From: Labilibaculum sp.
GTDB taxonomy: Bacteria > Bacteroidota > Bacteroidia > Bacteroidales > Marinifilaceae
DNA: 64,000 bases
Direction: 5' to 3'
Assembly: GCA_016342745.1 (NCBI GenBank)
Contig: JAEINT010000001.1
Coordinates: 62,001 to 126,000, forward strand
Shown here: one piece after another, positions 33,726 to 42,964 of the stretch
Numbering within the stretch: position 1 is the first letter of the stretch
How the letters are laid out: the number at the start of each line of letters is the position of its first letter
The notes under the pieces: generated by a model
What the model was told of the DNA's origin: nothing
The model's database searches: none
What the model saw: only the letters and a program-made list of their open reading frames with translations
Translations under genes and position numbers: made by a program

Positions 33726-34105
33726 TGCATAAATTATATTGTGTTTGCAATCGCGACCTAAACATTCTATAGAATAGCTTTTACCTTATTCATTTAAATG
33801 GTATTATAGTGGCTGATTTCATTAAAAGGTATTGTTATAAGTTACCCATAAACTGGCATCTATTTTAAAGAGTTTTTGTTTTGCTTCTAAGATTTACTAA
33901 GACCGGGAAGCTTCGCCCCGATAGCTATCTGGGGTGTTCGAAGATCACGCGGCCGCACTTAAGCTTGAGGAAAATAAGGAAGCTTTTTAAAATGTAGCCT
34001 TGATTTTTTTTGCTTCCGTTTTTTGTATTCAAGACAAAAAATGAAGTCGGGTTTGGGCGGATAGCCCATTACAAAAAAATAAATAGAATAATATTGTTGT
34101 GTTTG
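33726..34105. other. Non-coding stretch with hairpin repeats
   Basis: No gene is seen. It holds the bulged palindrome CCCCGATAGCTATCTGGGG (33916-33934) and a hairpin with arms CTTC..TTTTTTGT (34013-34026) / ACAAAAAA.GAAG (34034-34046). GGGC..AGCCCATTACAA follows (34055-34073). Parts recur at 27060-27185. It lies downstream of rmuC and upstream of the terminator at 33701-33722. Confidence 0.55.
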
Positions 34106-35479
34106 TTATTGTTGCAATGCATCTGTATCGTTCATTCTGTCGATTAAAGTTTGTGGCAATTTCTTTTTCACTTTCGCACCCAGTTCCCTAATGTTCTCAG
34201 CTCTTCTTACCAAGTTTCCACTACCATCATACAATTTCTTCATAGCATCTTGATAGGAGTTCTTAGAAGTATCCATTTGCTTGCCCAGTTTGATCATGTC
34301 ATCAACAAAACCAACAAATTTGTCGTAAAGTAAACCTCCTTGCTTGGCAATTTCCAAAACGTTTCGGTTTTGTTGTTCTTGCTTCCAAATAGATGCAATG
34401 GTACGCAAAGTTGCTAAAAGGGTAGAAGGACTAACAATCACAATTTTATTGTCCCAAGCGAAGTTAAACAACTCCTGATCGTATTGTACCGCCATTGCAA
34501 AAGACGATTCAATAGGCATAAACATCAGCACAAAGTCTGGTGAGTTTATCGATTCAGAACTTTGATAATGTTTGTCGGCCAATTCTTTTACATGAGATTT
34601 CATCGAAACAATGTGGTCTTTTTGGAATTTTTCCGCATCCACATCACCAATAGAATTTACAAATCGCTCATAAGCAACTAGCGATACTTTCGAATCTACA
34701 ATTACATGTTTCTCATCCGGAAGGTGAATGATCACATCAGGACGAATGGTTTGTCCTTCGCTGTTTTGCATTACCACTTCACGATCGTATTCTTCACCTT
34801 TGGTTAAGCCCGAACGTTCCAAAATTCTTTCCAAAACAACTTCGCCCCAATTTCCCTGTTTTTTCACATCACCTTTTAAGGCTTTGGTTAGGTTATTGGC
34901 TTCGTCACTAATTTTAGAGTTTAATTCGTAAAGCTTTTTAACCTCTTCCTTTAAACTGATTTTATCACGAAGTTCACGATCGTAAGTTTCTTCCACCTTC
35001 TTTTCAAATGACATCAATTTCTCCTTAATCGGCCCCATGATATCACTCATGTTCTTTTGGTTCGAAGAAGTAAATTCCTTCGTGTTTTCTTTAAGGATTT
35101 TAGTTGCGATATTCTCAAATTCAGTAGTGAATTTTTTCTGAAGTTCTTCTAATTCCTGCTTTTGGCTTGTTAGTCTTTCTTCCAAATTTTTTCGCTCGGT
35201 GGCAGATATAGAAACAGAACGAGTTAGTTTATCATTTTTTTCACGTTCCAAGCTCAAAACTTCATTCAATTCAACCTTCTCGCGTTGTAGGTTAAGCGCT
35301 CGCTCTTCCAAAATGGATTGTTGGTGAGAAAGTTCGCTTTTTTCTTTTATATAGGTATTCTCTTGCTTCAATAAATCTTCACGATAGGCTGCTGCTTTTT
35401 GAGATGCTTTCTTGCGCATTATTAGCCAGCCAATAATGATTCCCTTAACAATCCCAATTCCGATATATAAATATTCCAT
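34106..35479 (-). CDS. rmuC: DNA recombination protein RmuC homologue
   Basis: This 457-residue protein has one N-terminal transmembrane helix (about residues 2-20), a long coiled coil (about 25-190, very rich in Glu/Lys/Leu) and the RmuC nuclease-like domain: GNWGEVVLERILERSGL, RPDVIIHLPDEKHVIVDSKVSL, FMPIESSFAMA, IVSPSTLLATLRTI. RmuC limits DNA inversions and is thought to act on recombination intermediates. Start choice: the ATG at 35479 begins the membrane helix. A TTG seven codons upstream is less likely. Confidence 0.93.
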   Translation of the reverse strand: MEYLYIGIGIVKGIIIGWLIMRKKASQKAAAYREDLLKQENTYIKEKSELSHQQSILEERALNLQREKVELNEVLSLEREKNDKLTRSVSISATERKNLEERLTSQKQELEELQKKFTTEFENIATKILKENTKEFTSSNQKNMSDIMGPIKEKLMSFEKKVEETYDRELRDKISLKEEVKKLYELNSKISDEANNLTKALKGDVKKQGNWGEVVLERILERSGLTKGEEYDREVVMQNSEGQTIRPDVIIHLPDEKHVIVDSKVSLVAYERFVNSIGDVDAEKFQKDHIVSMKSHVKELADKHYQSSESINSPDFVLMFMPIESSFAMAVQYDQELFNFAWDNKIVIVSPSTLLATLRTIASIWKQEQQNRNVLEIAKQGGLLYDKFVGFVDDMIKLGKQMDTSKNSYQDAMKKLYDGSGNLVRRAENIRELGAKVKKKLPQTLIDRMNDTDALQQ

Positions 35480-35642
35480 TTTGCTTTTAATTTTCCACAA
35501 ATATCATAAACCAAGAATTGCAAAGCAATCTAAGTTTATCGAAGATAAACACATCTGTGTTAATTTGTGTAATTGGTGATTTGCATAATGCTTGCAAATT
35601 TGTGCTTTCTTATTTTGTGAAAAACTTTGTTTTCCTTAGTGG

Positions 35643-36404
35643 TTAATAAATAGGCTTTTCAAATTGCTTTAGTTCCATGTTTTCTCCATCGAAAACAGCA
35701 TAAGTAAAGTTCGTTACCCAATCGCCAGTATTAATGTATCGGCTTTTACCATTTAAATCAATGTCGCACGGCCAGTGTCGATGTCCAAAAACAAAGAAGT
35801 CGAAATGTTCCTTTGTCAGTTCATCTTTTGCATACAAAACCAACCATTCTTTATCAACACCTCTAAAATTATCGGCCTCTACCATTCCATTGCTTAACCT
35901 ACTTTTCCCCGACCATTTAAGAGCCAGCCAAATTCCAAAGTTAGGATGAATACGAGCAAAAGACCATTGTAAAAAAGGACTTGTGAAAATTTTCTTTAGC
36001 AGCTTATAACTTTTGTCATATGGGCCAAGTCCATCTCCATGTCCTAAGAAAAATTTCTTTCCTTTTAGTTCTGTTTTTACGATATCTCTGTGCACAATCA
36101 CACCAACTTCAGTTGGTAAATAATCAAATACCCAAATGTCGTGATTTCCGGTAAAGAAATGAACAGGAATGCCAGAGTCAGTAATTTCGGCAAGCTTGCC
36201 AAATACTCTTGTAAAACCTCTCGGGACAGCTCTTTTGTATTCAAACCAGAAATCAAAAATATCGCCCATTAAGTAGATTTCTTCAGCATCAACTTTAACC
36301 TGATCGAGCCACTTTACAAATAATTTTTCGCGTTCACGATTGTTCGCCATAGCAGGAGCTCCCAGGTGAACATCAGATGCAAAGTATATTTTTTTGTTTT
36401 CCAT
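35643..36404 (-). CDS. lpxH: UDP-2,3-diacylglucosamine diphosphatase LpxH
   Basis: This 253-residue metallophosphoesterase carries the expected metal motifs in order: SDVHLG (about residues 10-15), GDIFDFW (48-54), GNHD, GHGDGLGP and FGHRHWP. LpxH hydrolyses UDP-2,3-diacylglucosamine to lipid X on the cytosolic face of the inner membrane in lipid A synthesis. The WLDQV and RGFTRVFGKLAEI segments are typical. It is monocistronic here. Confidence 0.93.
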   Translation of the reverse strand: MENKKIYFASDVHLGAPAMANNREREKLFVKWLDQVKVDAEEIYLMGDIFDFWFEYKRAVPRGFTRVFGKLAEITDSGIPVHFFTGNHDIWVFDYLPTEVGVIVHRDIVKTELKGKKFFLGHGDGLGPYDKSYKLLKKIFTSPFLQWSFARIHPNFGIWLALKWSGKSRLSNGMVEADNFRGVDKEWLVLYAKDELTKEHFDFFVFGHRHWPCDIDLNGKSRYINTGDWVTNFTYAVFDGENMELKQFEKPIY

Positions 36405-36548
36405 AAATAGTACTTATAAGTGCCTAAAAGTTACAGTACTTAAAGTTGAAAAAATGTTTGTTTATTATATGTAGATATAGAATGCCTTAAGTTAAAAATA
36501 TTCATTGATAACTTAAGGCACTCCTAAATACTTTAAGTATTCTAATAC

Positions 36549-37703
36549 TTACTTTACGTATTCAGCAACTTTTTCTTCCAAAGCCAATCCGTAAAGATTT
36601 TTCCCAACAATTTCTCCACGCTTGTCAATAAGGTAGTTTGCAGGTACTTGTTGGATGTTGTAAATTCGTGTTGCTGTTAGACTACCTGTTTTTACATCGC
36701 AAACATTGGTCCAAGTCAATTGATCTTCTTCAATTGCTTTTTTCCACAATTTTTCATCCTGATCAACAGAGATTTGATAGATTGTTAAACCTTTATTTTT
36801 GTATTTTTTATAGATCTTTTTAAGTGTTTGGTTGTGCTTTCTTGAATTAAGATCTTGCGATGCCCAGTAACTTAAAATGACGAATTTTCCGTCGAATGAG
36901 CTAAGGCTAACCTCTTTATTTTTTGTGTTTGGAAGTGTTATATCTGGGAAGCTAGCTCCTTTTTCTTGTATTAATTGTTTAATTTTTAAATTGGACAAGT
37001 TATTCTCCAAGGTTTTGTAGTTGTGTAAAATTGCTTTTGTAAACTCATGCTCAGGGTACAATGCTTTCATCGAAGAAGCCACAATTTTCACATATTGGAT
37101 ATCGTCATTTTCGTTAAGCGTGAAGGTCTTATCATCTAATTTCTGATAAAGAGCCATATAACTAGATAAAGATGTCGCATTCTTCATCACAAAATCGACT
37201 GAGAATTTCCTTTGATTTTGAAGAGTTTCAACATATTCAGCTAATAAGTTTTGAGAAATACTAGAGTAATTAGGATCGCTTTTTTTCTCGTTTAATTCTT
37301 TACGAATGCTAGCTAATTTAGCTTTAGTGTTATTTAAGGTGTCCGTGATTTGTTTTACCAATTTAGAACCTTTTGAACCTTCTACAATATAGTCTTTCGA
37401 CATTTCAGGCCCTTTAATATGCATTAAAACATCTTCTTTTGGCTCTAATAAAAGCGTGATTAATTTCCCGTTCGATAAACGCAGTAAATAAAAATCAGGC
37501 TGAGTTACTTCTACCTCTAGTTTAAATCTTCCATTATCACCTATCACAACAGAATCCATCAATTCAGTACTTGAAGTATGCAACTTGTCCAGATACAAAA
37601 CTTTACCATTGGCATTTACAATTTCACCTTCAATTTCAACAACTTCTTTCTGGCTACAAGCCCAGAATAAAAGGAATGGTAGAGCTAATAATAATTTTTT
37701 CAT
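36549..37703 (-). CDS. TlpA-like/DUF4369 lipoprotein lacking the redox CxxC
   Basis: This 384-residue predicted lipoprotein (lipobox FWAC, Cys16) has an N-terminal DUF4369-like beta domain (about residues 22-110), a helical middle and a C-terminal thioredoxin/AhpC-TSA-like domain (about 245-384). The domain has the usual fold markers (FPDITLPNTKNKEVSLSSFDGKFVILSYWAS, ..TIYQISVD.., VPANYLIDKRGEIVGKNL). Where TlpA and ResA have WCxxC, this protein has YWASQDLNSRKH (about residues 275-287), so the disulfide pair is gone. It may bind partners or substrates without redox chemistry. It has its own promoter region, divergent from ribF. Confidence 0.85.
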   Translation of the reverse strand: MKKLLLALPFLLFWACSQKEVVEIEGEIVNANGKVLYLDKLHTSSTELMDSVVIGDNGRFKLEVEVTQPDFYLLRLSNGKLITLLLEPKEDVLMHIKGPEMSKDYIVEGSKGSKLVKQITDTLNNTKAKLASIRKELNEKKSDPNYSSISQNLLAEYVETLQNQRKFSVDFVMKNATSLSSYMALYQKLDDKTFTLNENDDIQYVKIVASSMKALYPEHEFTKAILHNYKTLENNLSNLKIKQLIQEKGASFPDITLPNTKNKEVSLSSFDGKFVILSYWASQDLNSRKHNQTLKKIYKKYKNKGLTIYQISVDQDEKLWKKAIEEDQLTWTNVCDVKTGSLTATRIYNIQQVPANYLIDKRGEIVGKNLYGLALEEKVAEYVK

Positions 37704-38120
37704 ATGAATCGTTTTCTTTGTTTAGGATTTACAATTTCAAAAAAACTTCCGAATCGCTTATAAAGAGCTTTTATTTCATGATCTTCATTCACTTACGAAT
37801 AGGAATGACTTAGAAATCAATTTTCTTAGTTACAATTCAGAATATTAGGCGGAAATTTACTAATAATTTCCTGTATAATCATTATTATTTCACCTGTCAG
37901 TTTAATTTGATATTGGTAAAATAGAACTTTTAAGAACATTCGATTTTTTAATTTATGAAGTGAAAATACAATCGCTTTTGGCAAGTCGGGCTTAGTTCCA
38001 CAAATTTTCATATTTTTGCTGCTAGAAATCGAGCTTTTATTTTTTGTGCAAAGGAGTTGTTGAATTGTGAGTGGTTGTGTACAGAGGATATTTTAACTTG
38101 GTTAATAATTTAGCTTTCAC
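37704..38120. other. Divergent intergenic region upstream of ribF
   Basis: These 417 bases between two divergent genes hold no convincing gene. A short open frame on the minus strand (37826-38011) has no homology I recognise and no ribosome binding site. No clear promoter box was identified. Confidence 0.5.
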
Positions 38121-39053
38121 ATGAAAATATATACGGATTTAAAAGATTTTTCTGCAACCAATCCGGTTGTAACCATTGGTACATTTGATGGTGTGCACTT
38201 GGGGCATCGTAAGGTGATTCGACGTTTGCAGGAATTGGCTCAAAAGGTGAATGGGGAAACCGTTATTTTTACTTTTTATCCACATCCAAGATTGGTTTTG
38301 AATGCCGATAATAATGGTTTGCGCTTAATTAATACCTTAGAGGAGAAAAAGGTATTGTTGGAAGCTGCAGGAATTGATCACTTGGTTATTTATCCGTTTA
38401 CAAAAGAATTTTCTCAACTTACCTATATCGAATTTGTTGAACAGATATTGGTAAAACAATTGGGCATGAAATTCTTAGTTGTTGGCTACGATCACCGGTT
38501 TGGTCACAATCGCGAAGGAACATACGAGGATTTGAAAGTATTTGCTGATCAATTAGATTTTAAAATTGAACGACAGGATGTACTCAATATGGATACGATA
38601 AATGTTAGTTCTACTAAAGTTCGTAAAGCAATATCCGAAGGAGATATAAAAACAGCAAACAAATATTTAGGCTATCGTTTTTTTATAAAAGGAGATGTGG
38701 TAAATGGGAAGAAGTTAGGTCGTAAAATTGGTTTTCCAACTGCTAATATCGATCCTCAAGAAAGCTATAAATTGGTCCCTAAAGATGGTGTTTACGCCGT
38801 TAAGGTTGACGTAGATGACAAACGTTATTTGGGAATGCTAAACATTGGTGTTCGACCTACCGTTAACAATCAATTGGACAATCGATCCATCGAAGTTCAC
38901 ATTCTTGATTTTGATCAGGACATCTACTTTAAAAATATTACCATTCATTTTTACCAACGCATTCGTAACGAACAGTTCTTTGGGTCAATAGACGAATTAA
39001 CGGCTCAGCTGGCTAAAGATAAAAAAGAGGTAGAGAATTTGTTAGGGGAATAA
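38121..39053 (+). CDS. ribF: Bifunctional riboflavin kinase/FAD synthetase RibF
   Basis: This 310-residue protein has an N-terminal FAD synthetase (adenylyltransferase) domain with TIGTFDGVHLGHRKVI (about residues 16-31) and GYDHRFGHNREGT. Its C-terminal riboflavin kinase domain has GRKIGFPTANID, GVYAVKV and GMLNIGVRPT. It makes FMN from riboflavin and then FAD. Length and domain order are standard. It is monocistronic and has a short GGGAATT/AATTCCC hairpin (39064-39080) after the stop. Confidence 0.96.
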   Translation: MKIYTDLKDFSATNPVVTIGTFDGVHLGHRKVIRRLQELAQKVNGETVIFTFYPHPRLVLNADNNGLRLINTLEEKKVLLEAAGIDHLVIYPFTKEFSQLTYIEFVEQILVKQLGMKFLVVGYDHRFGHNREGTYEDLKVFADQLDFKIERQDVLNMDTINVSSTKVRKAISEGDIKTANKYLGYRFFIKGDVVNGKKLGRKIGFPTANIDPQESYKLVPKDGVYAVKVDVDDKRYLGMLNIGVRPTVNNQLDNRSIEVHILDFDQDIYFKNITIHFYQRIRNEQFFGSIDELTAQLAKDKKEVENLLGE

Positions 39054-39100
39054 TGGTGATTGTGGGAATTCGTAATTCCCAATCATTAACTGCTCATTAT

Positions 39101-39140
39101 TAAAAAAGTAAGCCCGAAGAAATCTCTCCGGGGCTTTACC
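39101..39140 (-). terminator. Terminator of the membrane pyrophosphatase gene
   Basis: The stem AAGCCCGAAGA (39110-39120) / TCTCCGGGGCTT (39125-39136) with a four-base loop and one bulge runs into a T tract on the minus strand (A-run 39102-39107). Confidence 0.75.
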
Positions 39141-39150
39141 TGAAATGTAT

Positions 39151-41592
39151 TTATTTCGTTTTTAATTCCTTTGCCGGAATTCTCATTCCGTAGAAAGAGC
39201 GATACACGAAGAATAAACCAATAAGCAAGAAAACAACTCCGATGTATGGAGCAATGCTCGATTCTCCTGCTTTATCAGCCTGAACAATCAGCTCAATTGC
39301 AATTTCGGCAGCTAATAGTCCAAATAAAGTTGAGAATTTAATGATTGGATTTAGTGCTACAGACGAAGTATCTTTGTAAGGATCTCCAACTGTATCACCA
39401 ATAATTGTTGCATCGTGTAAAGGCGTGTTTTTCTCTTTCAAATCAACCTCAACAACTTTTTTCGCATTATCCCATGCACCACCAGCATTGGCCATATACA
39501 TTGCTTGGAACAAGCCAAAAATGGCAATGGAAATAAGATAGGCTACAAAGAAATTCGGGCTAAAAAATGCGAATGCCAATGTCAAACTAAGAATTACTGC
39601 GAAAATGTTCCACATACCAGTTTGAGCATATTGCGTACAAATTTTCACAACATTTTTCGAATCTTCAATATCAGCTTCTGTTTTATCCAGATCGATATTT
39701 TCTTTAATGTATTCAACTGCTCGATAGGCACCAGTTGTAACAGCTTGCATCGATGCTCCCGAGAACCAGAAAATCACAGCACCACCAGTAATTAAACCAA
39801 GAATAACAGATGGATCGGTCAATTGAATTTGCAATAAGGATTCACCATTAGAGAGAATCGTTCCCTTAAGCAGGAGAATAATTGCAAAGATCATGGTAGT
39901 TGCACCAATTACAGCGGTTCCAATTAATACAGGCTTTGCGGTAGCTTTAAAAGTATTTCCTGCCGAATCGTTTTCTTCCAAATTGTGCTTCCCAGTTTCA
40001 AAATTAGGTTCAAAACCAAAATCCTTAAGAATCTCTTCTTTAATATTCGGAATTTTTTCGATTTGAGATAGTTCGAAAACCGATTGAGCATTGTCTGTTA
40101 CCGGTCCATAACTGTCAACCGCTATCGTAACGGGCCCCATGCCTAAGAAACCAAATGCAACCAAACCAAATGCAAAAATACCAGGGTATTCTCCAAAAAT
40201 GGCAATGTCTTGAACAGTATAGAATGCAACAGCCATTAAAGCCATCATTACCATGCCTTTCCAGAATGCTGAAAAATTACCAGCTACCATTCCCGAAAGA
40301 ATTGTTAAGGAAGCTCCACCTTCTCTCGAAGCGGTTACAACTTCTTGTACATGTCTCGAATTTGAACTGGTAAAAGCTTTTGTCAGTTCAGGAATAACAG
40401 CAGCGGCTAATGTTCCACAAGAGATAATTGTTGATAGTTTCCACCACAATTCTTCTGGTAGATCATGAATAAGGATATAGCTTAAAACATAGGTTACAAT
40501 TATAGAAATAATAGATGTAATCCAAACCAATGAAGTTAAAGGTGCCTCAAAATTGAAACGATCAACTTGACTAAATCTTGCTTTAGCAATGACTTGATTT
40601 ACCAAATAGGCAAATACAGAAGTGAAAATCATTAGAACACGCATCGCAAAAATCCAAACGATTAATGTTGAAGCAAATCCTACATTCGGCATCAAGCCAG
40701 TTTCTCCAAACATTAATATGATAAAAGTGATTAAAGCAACACCGGTTACACCATAAGTCTCAAACCCATCAGCAGTAGGGCCAACACTATCTCCTGCATT
40801 ATCACCAGTACAATCGGCAATTACACCAGGATTTCTAGGATCATCTTCTCCAATTTTGAAAACAAGTTTCATTAAATCGGCACCAATATCAGCAATCTTG
40901 GTAAAGATACCACCAGCAATACGTAAAGCGGCAGCACCTAATGATTCACCAATGGCAAATCCTACGAAACAAGCTCCAGCGCTTTCGCCAGGAATAAACA
41001 GAAGAATAGCGATCATCATGATCAATTCAACGCATATTAAAAGTAGTCCTACACTCATTCCCGCTTGCAAAGGAATAGACATAACATCGAAAGGCTTTTG
41101 CTTAAGAGCAGCAAAAGACGTACGACTGTTTGCATAGGTATTTATCCTGATTCCAAACCAAGCAACACCATACGAGCCCAAAATACCAAGAACCGTCCAA
41201 AGAAGAATTAACATGGTTTTTGGAATGGAAACATGCGCCAAACCAATAAAATAGTAGGAAATTGCAGTGCCAATAATAAGAAAAAGAATAATTAAAAATT
41301 TACCTTGCTGCAACAGGTAGATTTTACAGGTTTCGTAAATAATATTGGAAACCTTTGCCATCGAGTGATGTACTGGCAATTTTTTGATGCGATTGAATTG
41401 AACAAGCCCAAATAGTAAGCCAAGGACAATTACAATAATACCATAAAACAATAAATCCCAACCGTTCACACCCCCAAGACCGGTAAAAACACTTTGTTTT
41501 AAATCCGGAACAACCAAATCTGCTTCACTGGCAACGCTTGAAAAAGGGGTTAACAATACCCCGAACACTAGTAGTAATAATGCTTTTTTCAT
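39151..41592 (-). CDS. hppA: Membrane-bound ion-pumping pyrophosphatase (divergent H+-PPase)
   Basis: This 813-residue integral membrane enzyme has about 16 helices and a signal-like N-terminus. It couples pyrophosphate hydrolysis to H+ (or Na+) pumping. Active-site landmarks are GEDDPRNPGVIADCTGDNAGDSVGPTADGFETYG, GPVTDNAQ, and the C-terminal NAGGAWDNAKKVVE and HDATIIGDTVGDPYKDTSSVALNP. Two points differ from canonical enzymes. The usual D(x7)KxE signature before EDDPRN reads DIGADLMKLVF, so K and E are replaced. The loop GNTFKATAK has Lys where K+-dependent enzymes have Ala, which suggests K+-independence. It probably belongs to a divergent subgroup. Confidence 0.92.
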   Translation of the reverse strand: MKKALLLLVFGVLLTPFSSVASEADLVVPDLKQSVFTGLGGVNGWDLLFYGIIVIVLGLLFGLVQFNRIKKLPVHHSMAKVSNIIYETCKIYLLQQGKFLIILFLIIGTAISYYFIGLAHVSIPKTMLILLWTVLGILGSYGVAWFGIRINTYANSRTSFAALKQKPFDVMSIPLQAGMSVGLLLICVELIMMIAILLFIPGESAGACFVGFAIGESLGAAALRIAGGIFTKIADIGADLMKLVFKIGEDDPRNPGVIADCTGDNAGDSVGPTADGFETYGVTGVALITFIILMFGETGLMPNVGFASTLIVWIFAMRVLMIFTSVFAYLVNQVIAKARFSQVDRFNFEAPLTSLVWITSIISIIVTYVLSYILIHDLPEELWWKLSTIISCGTLAAAVIPELTKAFTSSNSRHVQEVVTASREGGASLTILSGMVAGNFSAFWKGMVMMALMAVAFYTVQDIAIFGEYPGIFAFGLVAFGFLGMGPVTIAVDSYGPVTDNAQSVFELSQIEKIPNIKEEILKDFGFEPNFETGKHNLEENDSAGNTFKATAKPVLIGTAVIGATTMIFAIILLLKGTILSNGESLLQIQLTDPSVILGLITGGAVIFWFSGASMQAVTTGAYRAVEYIKENIDLDKTEADIEDSKNVVKICTQYAQTGMWNIFAVILSLTLAFAFFSPNFFVAYLISIAIFGLFQAMYMANAGGAWDNAKKVVEVDLKEKNTPLHDATIIGDTVGDPYKDTSSVALNPIIKFSTLFGLLAAEIAIELIVQADKAGESSIAPYIGVVFLLIGLFFVYRSFYGMRIPAKELKTK

Positions 41593-41786
41593 AGGATAAC
41601 AATTAATTTAATTAGGTGAATTCCCTTTCAAATTATGCATTATTGAACAGTGAAACAAGGCTTTAGTTTATTACTTTTTTGAAAAGTAAACTTTATTTTG
41701 TTTTGATTGTATCCTGATTTTCTTATTTTTAACCTGTCGAAGTTAGTTCTTTAATTAAAGGGCTAACTTTTTTTATGGGAATGAAT

Positions 41787-42248
41787 TTAGTTGAAAATTC
41801 GAAGTGTATTACTTGAAGAAGAATAGCGAGCATTGTATTTTTTGAGAGGATATCGGGCAACGGATCCTTCGAAAGGATATCCACCATCAAGAATATTGAA
41901 TTTACTTTCGCAAACTGGACATTCTGCAAAAACACCATCAAGTTCTACATTTTCTTCAGCTTCAACATCATGAGTACAAGTGGCATCATAAGCAGCAAAA
42001 CCTGTATTTAATTTTACGACTATAATGCCATGGTTCATATAGCCCACGGGTTCTCCACCTATATCAGAAAAATAAAGTGCATTGTTAACTGAACCTAGTT
42101 CGCTATGGTAATCTAAATATAGTGTTGAGTTGATATGCCAATTGGGAACAATATCTTTGTTCTTATTATCGGAACTACACGAACAAAAAATCGTGTTTAA
42201 CAGAAGGAAAAGAAAAAAATATAGTAAATTTGATTTGTTGATGCTCAT
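41787..42248 (-). CDS. Rieske-like lipoprotein with an altered ligand motif
   Basis: This 153-residue predicted lipoprotein (MSINKSNLLYFFLFLLLNTI, lipobox ending FCSC) has a Rieske [2Fe-2S]-type fold pattern: C91-T-H93-D and then C110-P-V-C113-ESKF...GYPFEGSVARYPL. A true Rieske site has CxH and CPxH; here the last histidine is cysteine. The site could hold a 3-Cys/1-His cluster or a metal ion such as zinc. It would face the periplasm or lie on the outer membrane. It is the gene after hppA by position but upstream of it on the same strand with a 194-base gap, so cotranscription is uncertain. Confidence 0.75.
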   Translation of the reverse strand: MSINKSNLLYFFLFLLLNTIFCSCSSDNKNKDIVPNWHINSTLYLDYHSELGSVNNALYFSDIGGEPVGYMNHGIIVVKLNTGFAAYDATCTHDVEAEENVELDGVFAECPVCESKFNILDGGYPFEGSVARYPLKKYNARYSSSSNTLRIFN

Positions 42249-42345
42249 TCTTGTGTTTATTTACTTTTAATAACGCTTGTATTGTTGTTTTTAGTGTTAC
42301 GCAGAAGCAAAACTAAGCTTTTTATTCAATTTTAATCGTATTCGT

Positions 42346-42786
42346 ATGGATGGTGATTGGGGAAATATAATTTATTTGATTGCTGTAGTGCTCTTTGGTA
42401 TCATTAGTATGCTGAAGAAAAAGAAGCCACCTGTAGCTGTCGCCCCTCCAGAAGATGGTGAAGTTGAGCAGCAAGAATTCGAACCTAAAGAGGGTTTGGA
42501 ATCAGTTTTGGAGGCATTCTTAGGAGGAGCAATACCCAAATCTCAAGTCCAAGCTGTTGAAGAACCAGAACCAGTGCGTCAGGAAAGCATGATGGAGGAA
42601 TACAATCGAAGGGAAAGGGAAAAAGCTGAAGAGCGCGTGGAGACAAAAAAATCTACTTTTGGGGGCTTAGATTCCATTTCTATAGATCGTATAGATGAAA
42701 TAGAAGAGGAAGAGGTCGAAAGTGAAGAAATTGATTGGCGTCAGGCAATTATTTACAAGGAAATATTAGATAGAAAGTACAATTAA
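42346..42786 (+). CDS. Single-pass membrane protein with an acidic tail, unknown function
   Basis: This 146-residue protein has one N-terminal hydrophobic helix (about residues 6-22) and a KKKKPP stop-transfer signal. A long, very acidic, low-complexity cytosolic part follows (about 35-146), rich in Glu and Pro and ending IDWRQAIIYKEILDRKYN. The terminal DWRQAIIYKEIL.RKY pattern occurs in small Bacteroidota membrane proteins encoded near greA, as I recall. The function is unknown. Confidence 0.7.
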   Translation: MDGDWGNIIYLIAVVLFGIISMLKKKKPPVAVAPPEDGEVEQQEFEPKEGLESVLEAFLGGAIPKSQVQAVEEPEPVRQESMMEEYNRREREKAEERVETKKSTFGGLDSISIDRIDEIEEEEVESEEIDWRQAIIYKEILDRKYN

Positions 42787-42964
42787 TGTAAAAAAATTAT
42801 ACTTTTATAGGTTCCTGTTAATCAATACAGGAATGGATGCATTTTGCGAAATTTTACTATTCGCATCCGGAAGAGTTTCGAAGTGTCGAGATTCTTTTTG
42901 TTTTTTATAGATCGCTAGCGATCAAATCGTTTTGAATTAAGAGAATTTTAAATAGGAGGATATT

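Noticed and set aside
37826-38011. Minus-strand open frame of 61 codons upstream of ribF
   Set aside because: No ribosome binding site, no recognisable domain and an AT-rich, low-information composition; it is probably chance in a promoter region.
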